The notes: a model not told the origin generated them from the letters alone. Counted from the first letter of the stretch, positions 26,760-36,155 are shown. The stretch is 60,258 bases of DNA from Lachnospiraceae bacterium (GCA_014799465.1 JAAVHZ010000039.1:1-60258), one strand, 5' to 3'. A program made the numbers and translations.

Positions 26760-28271
26760 ATGATATATAAGACATTGACTCAACTTATGCAGTTCAGAGA
26801 ACAAAATATGGGGAATGACCCTTTTGTTACAGAAATAAAAACAAATAAAGTCCTTACTTATAAAGAATTAAATAATTGCGTAAAGCTGTTATCAGAAAAA
26901 TTAACAGCAAAAGGAGTAAAGAAAAACGACAGAGTTGCCATAATTATGGAAAACAGCATAGATTTTATGGTTTCATTTTATGCGATTATTATGAAAGAAG
27001 CTATACCGGTGCCTATTAATCAGGCATTAAAAGCGGATGAAATGAGATATATTTTAAATGATTCACAGATAGGAATTATTTTAACACACGAAAGTTTTAT
27101 GGAAAATATATCTAATGAACTGACTGCCTCAAGAGATAATCTGACAGAGAGTATTGTTGTAATCAATACGGTAATTCATCAGGGATGTGTTGAAAAAGCA
27201 GTGGAAGATACAGCATTAATTCTTTACACATCAGGCAGTACAGGAAATTCTAAGGGAGTCATGCTTACACATTCCAATCTGCTTGCGGAAATGGATAATA
27301 TAATTACTGCACATAGATTAACAAGGGATGACAGGGTTTTGTGTGTATTGCCATGGTTTCATATTAATGGTTTGGTTATTACAATGCTTACACCATTGTT
27401 GGCAGCACAGGAAATGGTTATTGCTGAAAAATTCAGTGTATCTATGTTTTGGAAATGGATTGAAAAATATAAAATAACATGGTTCAGTGGTGTGCCGACT
27501 ATATATTCCTATCTGTTAACAGCCGATAATAAAGCAGATAGTGATATATCATCCTTGAGGTTTGCAAGGTCAGCATCTTCTTCTCTTCCGGTTTCTGTTT
27601 TAAATACATTTGAAAATACCTATCATGTTCCGATTGTTGAGTCATATGGAATAACTGAGGGCGGAAGTCAGCTTACATCAAATCCTCTGCCTCCACAGGT
27701 TACAAAGCCGGGTTCAGTTGGATTGCCATATGGTCTGGAACTAATAATTGCTGATGATAATAATAATGAATTAGCACAGGGAGAGACAGGCGAAGTATAT
27801 GTAAAAGGTCCAAGTATTACCTGTGGATACTTTAGAAAACAAAAAGAAACAGAAGAGGCATTTTGGAACGGCTGGTTCAAGACCGGAGATTTAGGCTGGA
27901 AAGATGAAGAAGGCTATGTATTTCTGTCCGGCAGAAAAAAGGAGTTAATCAATCGTGCAGGTGAAAAGTTCTCGCCAAGGGAAATTGATGAGGTATTATA
28001 CAGAATAGAAGGTGTAGAGTTAGCCTGTGCAGTAGGAATACCAAATGAAATTTATGGAGAGGAAGTGGTTGCATTTATTAAAAAGCAGCAGGATGCTGTT
28101 CTTACGGAAGAAATGGTAATGGAGTATTGTAAAGGGAAGATGGCAGATTTCAAAGTACCAAAGGAAATATACTTTGTTAATGAGTTTCCGCAGGGTGGAA
28201 ACGGAAAAATACAAAGGCTTAAGTTTGTAAGTCAATATGATAATATTAAAAAAAGGAAAGGATTAAATTAG
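26760..28271 (+). CDS. AMP-forming acid:CoA ligase-like enzyme (ANL superfamily)
   Basis: 503 aa. P-loop LYTSGSTGNSKGVM (about 154-166), VPTIYSY, ESYGITEGG, KTGDLGW, GRKKELINRAGEKFSP (hinge and A8), and the C-terminal catalytic Lys in GGNGKIQRLK (about 483). It adenylates a carboxylic acid and passes it to CoA or a carrier. No carrier protein gene is seen nearby, so CoA is the more likely acceptor. It lies 8 bases after the acyltransferase-ATPase fusion and before the binding protein, suggesting it activates the imported substrate for the LpxD-like enzymes (inference). Confidence 0.88.
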   Translation: MIYKTLTQLMQFREQNMGNDPFVTEIKTNKVLTYKELNNCVKLLSEKLTAKGVKKNDRVAIIMENSIDFMVSFYAIIMKEAIPVPINQALKADEMRYILNDSQIGIILTHESFMENISNELTASRDNLTESIVVINTVIHQGCVEKAVEDTALILYTSGSTGNSKGVMLTHSNLLAEMDNIITAHRLTRDDRVLCVLPWFHINGLVITMLTPLLAAQEMVIAEKFSVSMFWKWIEKYKITWFSGVPTIYSYLLTADNKADSDISSLRFARSASSSLPVSVLNTFENTYHVPIVESYGITEGGSQLTSNPLPPQVTKPGSVGLPYGLELIIADDNNNELAQGETGEVYVKGPSITCGYFRKQKETEEAFWNGWFKTGDLGWKDEEGYVFLSGRKKELINRAGEKFSPREIDEVLYRIEGVELACAVGIPNEIYGEEVVAFIKKQQDAVLTEEMVMEYCKGKMADFKVPKEIYFVNEFPQGGNGKIQRLKFVSQYDNIKKRKGLN

Positions 28272-28282
28272 GTGAATTTAAA

Positions 28283-29269
28283 ATGAAAAGAATGAAAAGA
28301 ATTATTGCAATGGTTTTAGTTTGTGTGATGGCAGGAGTTATTGTTACCGGATGCGGAAGTGATAATAAAAAGGAGGAATCCGGTAAGATTATGATTGGAA
28401 CCAACAGAGCACTCGGAACAGTTACTCCATTATTAGCAGAAAAGCTTGGATATTTTGAGGAAAACGGAATTAAATTTGAAATAGTAGAGTTTGGTGACGG
28501 AACTGCGTTAATGGAAGCTATGGCAGCAGGTGAACTGGATATGGGATTCGTAGGAATTGTTCCGGTATCTACATGGGTGGCAAAGGGAACAGATATAAGA
28601 GTTGTGGCATCTGCTAATGGCGGAGGACATGTTATAATGTCAAAGGAAAGCAAAGAAATTAAAACACTCAGTGATTTAAAAGGACACAGCCTTTCAACGC
28701 CAAGTATTGGAACAGTAACAGATGTTATTCTTCGTGCGTCTCTGTTAGCTGATGAAGGAATAGACCCTGAAGAAATATCAATAATGCCTGGTATGAAACC
28801 GGCGGATATGGCAACAGCATTGGAAGTGTCAGGTGAAGTGGATGCGATTATGACATGGGAACCGTTTGCATCACAGGCTGAACAAATGTATGATGATATA
28901 ACTGTAGTTGCAGACGCAGCAGAGGTATGGAAAGAAAAGACAGGAAGCGATACTGCATATCCGGTAAATGTGGTATGTGCTACAGGTAAGTTTGCAGATA
29001 AACATAAAGAAGAATTAAAAAATGTTTTAAATGCCTTAGAACAAACTGTTAATTATATTAATGGTGATAATCATGATGATGCAGTAGAAAAAATCGCAGA
29101 GATTTTGGATGTTGATAAAGAAATAATTGAAAATGCATGTAAAAGAACAGATTTTTCTTATGAAATCGATAAGGAAGCAATATATCAAATATTAGGTTGG
29201 GCAAGCGACCTGGGATATTTAGAGAAAGTTCCAGAAGATTCCGAACTGTTTTATGATGCAGACAAATAG
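28283..29269 (+). CDS. ABC importer substrate-binding lipoprotein (SsuA/TauA/THI5-like)
   Basis: 328 aa. Lipoprotein signal: basic start, hydrophobic stretch, lipobox VTGC with the modified Cys at residue 24. Mature part: IGTNRALGTVTPLLAEKLGY, a GTALMEAMAAGELDMGFVG motif and MTWEPFASQ, typical of NMT1/SsuA-like proteins that bind sulfonates, nitrate, pyrimidine precursors or aromatic acids. Within this cluster the ligand is expected to be a carboxylic acid that the adjacent ligase can activate, but the sequence does not reveal it. Confidence 0.87.
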   Translation: MKRMKRIIAMVLVCVMAGVIVTGCGSDNKKEESGKIMIGTNRALGTVTPLLAEKLGYFEENGIKFEIVEFGDGTALMEAMAAGELDMGFVGIVPVSTWVAKGTDIRVVASANGGGHVIMSKESKEIKTLSDLKGHSLSTPSIGTVTDVILRASLLADEGIDPEEISIMPGMKPADMATALEVSGEVDAIMTWEPFASQAEQMYDDITVVADAAEVWKEKTGSDTAYPVNVVCATGKFADKHKEELKNVLNALEQTVNYINGDNHDDAVEKIAEILDVDKEIIENACKRTDFSYEIDKEAIYQILGWASDLGYLEKVPEDSELFYDADK

Positions 29270-29298
29270 AATTGCAATTGCTTTGAACAGAGGTTGAC

Positions 29299-30081
29299 AT
29301 GAAAAAAAATGTAAAAAAATATATATTAGGCATTAGTTCTATTGTATTTATTATAATATTATGGAAGGTAGCTTCATCTACCGGAATATTCGGAAGAGTA
29401 GATAAAAGTACCAGTGAATTGATGCTGCCGCCTCCTGAAAAAGTTTTTAGCGAACTGATATCCATGATAAAAAGTGGATACCTTCTGGAGCATATATTGA
29501 CTAGTTTTGAAAGAGTAATGGTAGGATTTCTGTTAGCAACAGTAATAGGAATTCCGCTAGGTGTGCTTATGGGAATCAATGAGAGTATAAAGTTTTTCTT
29601 CTATCCTATATTTAGGATAGTTGCTCCGATTCCCGGAGTTGCATGGGTTCCCTTGGCAATCTTATGGTTTGGATTGGGAAATGATGCAGCAATCTTTATT
29701 ATAGCAATTAGTTCCATAACTCCGATTGTGATTAATGTGCTGCAGGGAGTAGAATCAGTGGATAAAAATTTAGATGATGTTATGACGATACTGAATGGAG
29801 GTTTTGGAAGCCGAATTCGATATATGATTATTCCAAGTATTATACCTTATCTTGTAACAGGATTTAAATTGGGATTGGGATATGCATGGAGAGTAGTTAT
29901 TGCTGCAGAAATGGTAGGTGTACCGGGAGGTCTTGGATATGTACTGAATCTGGGAAGAAGTACCGCAAAGACAGAGATTACACTAATTACTATAATTACA
30001 TTGGCAATTTTACTTATTATTATGGAACAATGTCTGTTTAGACCATTAGAGAAGTTGACAGATAATTGGAAAAGGAAGTAG
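29299..30081 (+). CDS. ABC importer permease (SsuC/TauC-like)
   Basis: 260 aa with about six hydrophobic segments (first at residues 9-28). FLLATVIGIPLGVLMG, APIPGVAWVPLAILWFGLG and the coupling motif around GFGSRIRYMIIPSIIPYLV mark the SsuC/TauC/NrtB permease family. It pairs with the binding protein just upstream and with the ATPase half of the fusion protein at 25447. No second ATPase gene is present in the cluster, so the fused ATPase is probably the only one. Confidence 0.87.
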   Translation: MKKNVKKYILGISSIVFIIILWKVASSTGIFGRVDKSTSELMLPPPEKVFSELISMIKSGYLLEHILTSFERVMVGFLLATVIGIPLGVLMGINESIKFFFYPIFRIVAPIPGVAWVPLAILWFGLGNDAAIFIIAISSITPIVINVLQGVESVDKNLDDVMTILNGGFGSRIRYMIIPSIIPYLVTGFKLGLGYAWRVVIAAEMVGVPGGLGYVLNLGRSTAKTEITLITIITLAILLIIMEQCLFRPLEKLTDNWKRK

Positions 30082-30086
30082 TTGAT

Positions 30087-30998
30087 ATGATTAAAGAAAC
30101 AACCTTAAGTAGTTTAAAAGAAAAATTTTCAATTAAGGTGGTACGAGATGCAGTTATTAAGTCGGCAGGTTTTTTGGACGCTACATATGGAGATGGTAAT
30201 TTTGTTTTTTTAAATGAGGAAAAATATATTCCATCATTATTAAATAATCCCAATATATCAGCAGTTTTTACAACAGATAAGATAGCAGAACAGATAGAAT
30301 GTGATAAGATAGGTATTGTTGTTAGCCACAATCCGGAAAAGTTGTTTTTTGAGGTTCATAATAAGCTGGCAGAGTCAGGCTTTTATGGTGAGGATATTAA
30401 AAACTCTATAAGCAGAACTGCAAATATTGCAGATAATGTATATGTAGCACCTAAAAATGTTATAATTGGAGAAAATGTTGTGATTGAACCAAACGTAACA
30501 ATTCTGGAACATGTAAAAATAGGAAATAATTGCTATATAGGTGCAGGAACCGTATTAGGAAGCAGAATATTTAAGTATTATAGAGATGAGTATGTTACAA
30601 TACATATGAATCAGGTGGGCTGGGTAGATATTAGAGATAATGTAGAAATTATCTCTAATGCCTGCATTGAACAGGCAATTATAGATAATACAATAATTGG
30701 AGAAAACACTATGGTAAATTCTCTGGTAAATGTGGGTCATGGTGTTAAAATCGGAAAAGGAGTCGCTATATCCACAGGTTCTGTAATCGCTGGTTCTACT
30801 GAAGTCGGAGATGGAGTATGGATAGGGTTAAATGCAACTATTAAGCCTAAATTACATATAGGTGATAAGGCGTATATCTGTATGGGGGCAGTTGTGTCAA
30901 AAGATGTGGGACCGGGAGAAAAGGTATCCGGCAATTTTGCAGTTGAACATGCAAAAAATATGGCAAATGTAAAGCGAATTGCTTCAACACAGATATAA
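30087..30998 (+). CDS. LpxD-like acyltransferase (copy 3)
   Basis: 303 aa. N-terminal domain of about 110 residues, then hexapeptide repeats (VIIGENVVIEPNVTILEHV onward). The catalytic region reads NSLVNVGHGVKIGKG, keeping the LpxD His. It is more diverged than the copies at 23438 and 25447. ATG at 30087 has AAGGAAG 8 bases upstream; an in-frame TTG at 30066 overlaps the permease gene and has no SD. Likely N-acylates another amine position or uses another acyl group (inference). Confidence 0.78.
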   Translation: MIKETTLSSLKEKFSIKVVRDAVIKSAGFLDATYGDGNFVFLNEEKYIPSLLNNPNISAVFTTDKIAEQIECDKIGIVVSHNPEKLFFEVHNKLAESGFYGEDIKNSISRTANIADNVYVAPKNVIIGENVVIEPNVTILEHVKIGNNCYIGAGTVLGSRIFKYYRDEYVTIHMNQVGWVDIRDNVEIISNACIEQAIIDNTIIGENTMVNSLVNVGHGVKIGKGVAISTGSVIAGSTEVGDGVWIGLNATIKPKLHIGDKAYICMGAVVSKDVGPGEKVSGNFAVEHAKNMANVKRIASTQI

Positions 30999-31036
30999 GA
31001 GCTGATGCAGAAAGGAAATATTCTAAGGGTATTAAA

Positions 31037-32161
31037 ATGGAATTCAGAGATTTAAAAAGACAATATAATGTTCTTAAGGCAGATATAGATAAGGCAGTCT
31101 CGGACACTTTAGAAAGAGGAGATTTTATATCAGGTGCAAGTGTTAGAGAGTTGGAACAGCAATTGGCAGATTATATAGGCGTGAAATACTGCATTACATG
31201 TGGAAATGGTACAGATGCATTGACTATAGCTTTGAGGGCATGGAATATAGGCTCAGGCGACGCAGTATTTGTCCCGGATTTCACTTTTTTTGCATCAGGA
31301 GAGGCTCCGGCTTCATTAGGGGCAGCTCCGGTATTTGTAGATGTTGACAGAAAAACTTTTAATATGATGCCGGACATGTTGGAACAGGCAATACAGACAG
31401 TGCTGGCAGAAGGAGTCTATACGCCAAAGGTGATTATTGCAGTGGATTTATTCGGGCTGCCTGCGGACTATGATAAACTCCGTAAAATAGCAGATAAATA
31501 TGGTTTGAAGATTTTAGAAGATGGTGCACAGGGGTTTGGAGGAATGATTGGCGGCAAGAAAGCCTGTAGTTTTGGAGACATAGGTACTACTTCTTTTTTT
31601 CCTGCAAAACCATTGGGGTGTTATGGCGATGGAGGTGCAATATTTACTAATGATACAGATATTGAAAGAGTTATTAGGTCTATATGTGTGCATGGAAAAG
31701 GTGAGAATAAATATGATAACATCAGACTTGGTACTAATTCCAGGTTAGATACGCTGCAGGCGGCCATATTGCAAGTAAAGTTGAGGGCATTTCAGGAATA
31801 TGAACTGGAAAAGGTAAATGAAGCCGCAGATTTGTATAATAAATATTTAAATGGATATGTAAAGATACCGGAAATTGAACAGGAATACTATTCCAGCTAT
31901 GCACAATATACAATTGTGACAGAGAGTTCTCTAATTCGCAGACAAATTCAGGATGCGTTGAAACGGCAGCAGATACCGTCTATGACATATTATGCAAAAG
32001 GCATGCATGAACAGCCGGCATTTCATATACATTCAAGAAGTGATTTTTTATATCCAAATACAGATTATTTGAAAGAAAGGGTTATTTCACTGCCTATGCA
32101 TCCGTATTTGACAGCGGAAGAGATTGAACAGGTTTCTACAATTATAAGACAAAATCTATGA
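31037..32161 (+). CDS. wbpE: UDP-2-acetamido-3-keto-glucuronate aminotransferase, WbpE-like
   Basis: 374 aa, DegT/DnrJ/EryC1 PLP enzyme. MEFRDLKRQYNVLKADID at the start, CGNGTDALTIALRA, PDFTFFASGEAPASLGA, EDGAQGFGG and SFFPAKPLGCYGDGGA with the PLP Lys near residue 190. These match WbpE/WlbC closely. It transfers an amino group from glutamate to C3 of the keto-uronate from the WbpB step. The acyl group for the new amine would come from one of the LpxD-like enzymes. Confidence 0.88.
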   Translation: MEFRDLKRQYNVLKADIDKAVSDTLERGDFISGASVRELEQQLADYIGVKYCITCGNGTDALTIALRAWNIGSGDAVFVPDFTFFASGEAPASLGAAPVFVDVDRKTFNMMPDMLEQAIQTVLAEGVYTPKVIIAVDLFGLPADYDKLRKIADKYGLKILEDGAQGFGGMIGGKKACSFGDIGTTSFFPAKPLGCYGDGGAIFTNDTDIERVIRSICVHGKGENKYDNIRLGTNSRLDTLQAAILQVKLRAFQEYELEKVNEAADLYNKYLNGYVKIPEIEQEYYSSYAQYTIVTESSLIRRQIQDALKRQQIPSMTYYAKGMHEQPAFHIHSRSDFLYPNTDYLKERVISLPMHPYLTAEEIEQVSTIIRQNL

Positions 32162-32201
32162 TAAATTATAAATAAACTAAAAGGAATGGAGAGTTAGGGT
32201 T

Positions 32202-33434
32202 ATGATAGAAGAACTGGTTTCAATCGTAATACCTGTTTATAATTGTTCTGATACGATTTGTGATACAGTTAGCAGTGTACTAAATCAGACATATAAAAAT
32301 ATGGAAATAATTATAGTAGATGACTGCTCCACAGAAGATATAATAGGAAAAGTGCAAAGCTTACAGGATAATAGGATTAGGTATTATCGAAATAAAAAAA
32401 ATATGGGGGCAAATTATTCAAGAAATTATGGTATTTTACATTCCAAAGGTAGATTTATTGCATTTCAGGACAGTGCAGATATTTGGATGCAGGATAAATT
32501 AGAAAAGCAGATGGCAATGTTTTCAGATGAAAATATTGATGCAGTATATTGTGAAACGGAATATATAAAACAGGATGGCACACATAAAATAGTTCCGGAC
32601 AGATGGAAAGATGATAAGAATAGGAATGAATGTATCTACTACACACTTTTATATACCAATATTATAGATACACCTTCCCTGATAGTAAAGAAGGAGTGCC
32701 TGATTGAATGTGGAATGTTTGATGAAGATATGCCAAGACTTCAGGATTGGGAGCTGTGTCTTCGTTTAGCAAAAAGCTATAAATTTTTATGTGTAAATGA
32801 AATTTTAAGCAAAGGGCGATACCGCAAAGACAGCATTTCGTCTGATTATAAAAGATTAATCACAGCCGGTTCCCTATTAATAAAAAAGAATATAAAAGAA
32901 ATGGAAGAGGAAAAGGTTGTTATTTATAATATTATGAACTTTTTCCGTGAAGCTTTAGAGGAAAGTTATGGTATGATTACACCACAACAGTTAAAAGCAG
33001 AATTTTATAATTCTTATGGTAAAGAGTTTTTACAAAAGTATGGAATTACAAATGTTATTTTGGAGGATATGATAAAAGACTTTAGATTTCGGAAATATTA
33101 TTATGTGTATTCAATTATACTTAATAAAATCAGTTCAAGTGAAAATCTGACATTTGATTTTAGCAATAAATCAGTGGCAATATATGGATATGGTACTTTA
33201 GGGAAGATTTTATATAAGCAATTAATAAAGGAAAATGTAAATGTTAAATATGTGATTGATGATGATAATCGAATAGAGGCAGATGTGACGGTATATAGAT
33301 GCTCACAAATACCGGAAAATAATCTTACAGATATTGTAATAGTGACTCCGATTTATGATTTTATAAAAATAAAAGAAAAATTAGAACTGATAGGAAATCA
33401 AGAGGTAGTATCCATAGAAACAGTGTTTATGTAA
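32202..33434 (+). CDS. family 2 glycosyltransferase with C-terminal Rossmann module
   Basis: 410 aa. GT-A start LVSIVIPVYNCSDTICDTV, VLNQTYKNMEIIIVDD, NMGANYSRNYGI, and FIAFQDSADIWMQDKLEKQ, where the usual D-S-D-D is D-S-A-D. Then RLQDWELCLRLAKSY. Residues from about 325 (SVAIYGYGTLGKILYKQLI, VTPIYDF) are the recurring Rossmann module, most similar to the stand-alone protein encoded next. Confidence 0.85.
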   Translation: MIEELVSIVIPVYNCSDTICDTVSSVLNQTYKNMEIIIVDDCSTEDIIGKVQSLQDNRIRYYRNKKNMGANYSRNYGILHSKGRFIAFQDSADIWMQDKLEKQMAMFSDENIDAVYCETEYIKQDGTHKIVPDRWKDDKNRNECIYYTLLYTNIIDTPSLIVKKECLIECGMFDEDMPRLQDWELCLRLAKSYKFLCVNEILSKGRYRKDSISSDYKRLITAGSLLIKKNIKEMEEEKVVIYNIMNFFREALEESYGMITPQQLKAEFYNSYGKEFLQKYGITNVILEDMIKDFRFRKYYYVYSIILNKISSSENLTFDFSNKSVAIYGYGTLGKILYKQLIKENVNVKYVIDDDNRIEADVTVYRCSQIPENNLTDIVIVTPIYDFIKIKEKLELIGNQEVVSIETVFM

Positions 33435-33552
33435 ATATGTAGCAATAGTAAGTCAAAGATATTGCAGCAGCCGGACGTGAAGCGAGATTTGCAAGGTTCG
33501 CTGCCGGAGACAATAAATGCCTGAAGAGGGCATAAACAGAGAGGAGATTTTA

Positions 33553-34029
33553 ATGAAGAAATTAGTGTCAGTAATTGCAGGAGGAGTATTAGGCTTAGCA
33601 GCGGGAGCAGCAGCTATAGGAAAAATGAATAAAAAAGTGATAAAGGAGAAAGAGAATACAAAGAAGAGATATAAAAAGTATTATGATATTATGAATTATT
33701 GGATGGAGGCAAATTACAGGGGAAGAAGTATCAGTGAGTGTCTTAAAGAAAAAGAGTATACAAATATAGTAATTTACGGTATGGGTGAGTTAGGAAACCG
33801 CTTATATGAACAATTACAGAAAACAGATGTCAAAGTAATGTATGCAATCGATAAGAATCCGGTCAGCAGTTACAGTGAATTAAATGTAGTAGGAGCTGCA
33901 ATGGAGACAACAGGTGTAGATGCAGTGATTGTTACACCGGTTTATGATTTCGATAAAATTAAAGAAGATTTAGAAGGAATCTTTGATTGTAAAATAATAT
34001 CTTTAGAAGAAATAGTATATGAAATGTAG
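33553..34029 (+). CDS. membrane-anchored stand-alone Rossmann module protein
   Basis: 158 aa. One N-terminal hydrophobic segment (LVSVIAGGVLGLAAGAAAIG, residues 3-22) followed by a Lys-rich stretch, so the remainder faces the cytoplasm. From about 68 the protein is just the module seen fused to glycosyltransferases here: IVIYGMGELGNRLYEQLQ, IVTPVYDFDKI, ISLEEIVYEM. ATG at 33553 has GAGGAG 6 bases before it. Function unknown; it might recruit or regulate partner enzymes at the membrane (inference). Confidence 0.75.
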   Translation: MKKLVSVIAGGVLGLAAGAAAIGKMNKKVIKEKENTKKRYKKYYDIMNYWMEANYRGRSISECLKEKEYTNIVIYGMGELGNRLYEQLQKTDVKVMYAIDKNPVSSYSELNVVGAAMETTGVDAVIVTPVYDFDKIKEDLEGIFDCKIISLEEIVYEM

Positions 34030-34047
34030 TTGTATAAGGAGATTAAT

Positions 34048-35478
34048 ATGCTTGGGATAAGCCGGAAGGTATTTAGTGAGTTTGAATGTTCTGATATTAA
34101 ATATTGTCATTGGAAAAGTAATGAGCATTTAGAAGAGGGATTGAATGGTACCACAGATTTGGATATATTAGTTGACCACAATAATAAAAAAGAATGTGAA
34201 AATATTCTGCACAGGCTAAAACTGTTGAAGGTCAGGGCACCTCTTGGTAATAAGTATAAATATGTGGATGATTGGATTGGAATGGATTATGACACCGGTG
34301 AAATGATACATTTACATTTACATTACAGAATTGTAACGGGAAAGCAATACAGGAAAGAGTGGGTTCTGCCATGGAGTAAAATGGTATTGGAGAATCGTGT
34401 TAAGAATGAAGAATTAAATGTTTATATGACTAACCCTAATATGGAAATTATTATATTGTATGTCAGAGTATTGCTAAAAACAAAATACAATGAGGAGCAA
34501 AATGATATAATAGAAGTACCCAATGATTATTTAAGGGAAATAAGATATCTTAAAAAGGTTACCGACGAGAAACAAATTGATATTTTCTTAAAAAAGATGT
34601 TAAAAAGCAGTGACTTTAAAAGATGCTTATTTAAGGAAAGTTTCACTAATAAAGAATATTTGTATTATAAAGAAGTTTTAAAATCCGTATTGGGAAAATA
34701 CAGGATAGAAAGTGAAAAACAGACTTTTATAAAGCATAAAATGTTAAAGTCATTGGTATATATTGAACAAAATCTTAAGAAAAAAAGTATTCCGATGATT
34801 ACAAAAAAATGTCCAAATGACAAAGGACTAATAATAGCTTTTATTGGAACGGATGGCGCCGGTAAAAGTACAATGACCAAAAATATCCAATCATGGTTAA
34901 GCTGGAAAATAGAAGTTTTTCAATTTTATCTGGGAAGCGGTGACGGACTAAAAAAGCCTTTAACTTATAAAATATATACTAATGAAAATATGCCTAAAGC
35001 ATTAAAACAATGGGCAGGGGCAGGATTTTACTTTTATATGTCTTTATATGTGAAAGGGAAAACCAGACAGATAGACGGCTATAGAAAGCGTGGAGGAATT
35101 GCGGTTCTGGACAGATTCCCACAATTACAGTATAAAGGTGTAAATGATGGACCTAAAATAGAAAAGAATATAGAAAAGGCATATTTTCCCGATTTTTTAA
35201 TAAAAAGAATTATAAAAAAAGAGGAAGAAAATATAAGAAAAGCCATACAGGTAACACCGGATATTGTTTTTAAATTGAAAATATCACCTGAGGAAGCAAT
35301 AAGAAGGAAAAAGGAAAATACTTTGGCAGAAATGAAACGTAAAGTTGCTTTTATTGAGGGAATTGAATTTGAAGGTTCAAAAGTATATAATATTGATGCT
35401 TCACAGAATATGAATCAGGAAATGTTAGAGGTCAAAAGAATTATATGGGACGAAATATATCAAAGACAATTATTATAG
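34048..35478 (+). CDS. nucleotidyltransferase-like domain fused to thymidylate-kinase-like domain
   Basis: 476 aa. N-terminal part contains CHWKSNEHLEEGLNGTTDLD and DILVDHNN, like a minimal nucleotidyltransferase (D-x-D). About residue 268 begins a kinase domain with P-loop FIGTDGAGKSTMTKNI, then YRKRGGIAVLDRFPQ (DR motif) and EEAIRRKKENT as a lid, resembling dTMP kinase. Such fusions occur in polysaccharide clusters, where they may phosphorylate a glycan or lipid intermediate; the substrate is not known. ATG at 34048 has AAGGAG 6 bases upstream. Confidence 0.7.
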   Translation: MLGISRKVFSEFECSDIKYCHWKSNEHLEEGLNGTTDLDILVDHNNKKECENILHRLKLLKVRAPLGNKYKYVDDWIGMDYDTGEMIHLHLHYRIVTGKQYRKEWVLPWSKMVLENRVKNEELNVYMTNPNMEIIILYVRVLLKTKYNEEQNDIIEVPNDYLREIRYLKKVTDEKQIDIFLKKMLKSSDFKRCLFKESFTNKEYLYYKEVLKSVLGKYRIESEKQTFIKHKMLKSLVYIEQNLKKKSIPMITKKCPNDKGLIIAFIGTDGAGKSTMTKNIQSWLSWKIEVFQFYLGSGDGLKKPLTYKIYTNENMPKALKQWAGAGFYFYMSLYVKGKTRQIDGYRKRGGIAVLDRFPQLQYKGVNDGPKIEKNIEKAYFPDFLIKRIIKKEEENIRKAIQVTPDIVFKLKISPEEAIRRKKENTLAEMKRKVAFIEGIEFEGSKVYNIDASQNMNQEMLEVKRIIWDEIYQRQLL

Positions 35479-36155
35479 AACTGAATGGCTGCTGCGGATG
35501 TGGAAAATCCACATTAGCAGCAGTATTGGGAAATATGTTTAAAGATAAAAAGATACGCTATATTACTTTGAATAATTTATTAGACCGGAATAGGACAAAA
35601 TGGTATCATAATCTGCCAGGTAAAAACAGGGAATTAGGATATAAGCTATTTAGATATTCTTGTTCTATTTTACCGGTACGGTTTGACAGAATGAAATATT
35701 TTAAACATGTACTTAATATTTATAACGCCATCGAACAGGTAACGGAAGAACATGAATATGACATAATACTTTTAGATGAAGGTATTCTGCAGGGGCTGTC
35801 TTCCATTGCATATCAGGACATAATATGTAAAAGAGAAGTTACAAAGCAGATTATCAATTTGTTATATAAAGATAAGGAATATTATGTGGTGAACTGTAAT
35901 CTGGATTATGAGGAATTACTATTTCGCATTAATAAAAGAAAAAGAAATGCCGGAAGGATTGACCAATATAAAGAAGCCGGAGAGTTGGAAAGCATATTAA
36001 AATCCCAATATAAAAATTTGTCCAGATTAAGATCATTATTACCTAAAGAAATAGAAATAATTAATCTGGATATGAAAAAAGAAAGTATGGAATGTGCCAA
36101 AGATATCTATATGAAAATGCAGAAGGCAGGATTTGATAATGGAAGAAAAGAATGA
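35445..36155 (+). CDS. P-loop kinase-like protein
   Basis: 236 aa, overlapping the previous gene by 34 bases. P-loop IIELNGCCGCGKSTLAAVLG near residue 10, then IILLDEGILQGLS as Walker B and NKRKRNAGRID as a possible lid. No further family assigned. The deep overlap suggests coupled translation with the thymidylate-kinase-like gene; the two may act in sequence. Confidence 0.65.
   Translation: MGRNISKTIIIELNGCCGCGKSTLAAVLGNMFKDKKIRYITLNNLLDRNRTKWYHNLPGKNRELGYKLFRYSCSILPVRFDRMKYFKHVLNIYNAIEQVTEEHEYDIILLDEGILQGLSSIAYQDIICKREVTKQIINLLYKDKEYYVVNCNLDYEELLFRINKRKRNAGRIDQYKEAGELESILKSQYKNLSRLRSLLPKEIEIINLDMKKESMECAKDIYMKMQKAGFDNGRKE

Noticed and set aside
26760-28271. Nonribosomal peptide or siderophore adenylation domain
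   Set aside because: No carrier or condensation domain or gene nearby; the length and motifs fit a stand-alone acid:CoA ligase.
28246-28653. Minus-strand frame opposite the binding-protein gene
   Set aside because: Antisense of the lipoprotein signal and first domain; no independent start signals.
21335-32161. Lipid A synthesis genes because of LpxD-like proteins
   Set aside because: No lpxA, lpxC or lpxB; the rest of the window is Firmicutes-like, and the genes are interleaved with diamino-uronate and transport functions.
33435-33552. Possible regulatory element in the 118-base gap before the anchored module protein
   Set aside because: Two short GC-richer stretches (around CAGCCGGAC and CGCTGCCGGAG) are direct rather than inverted copies; no promoter or terminator pattern could be supported.
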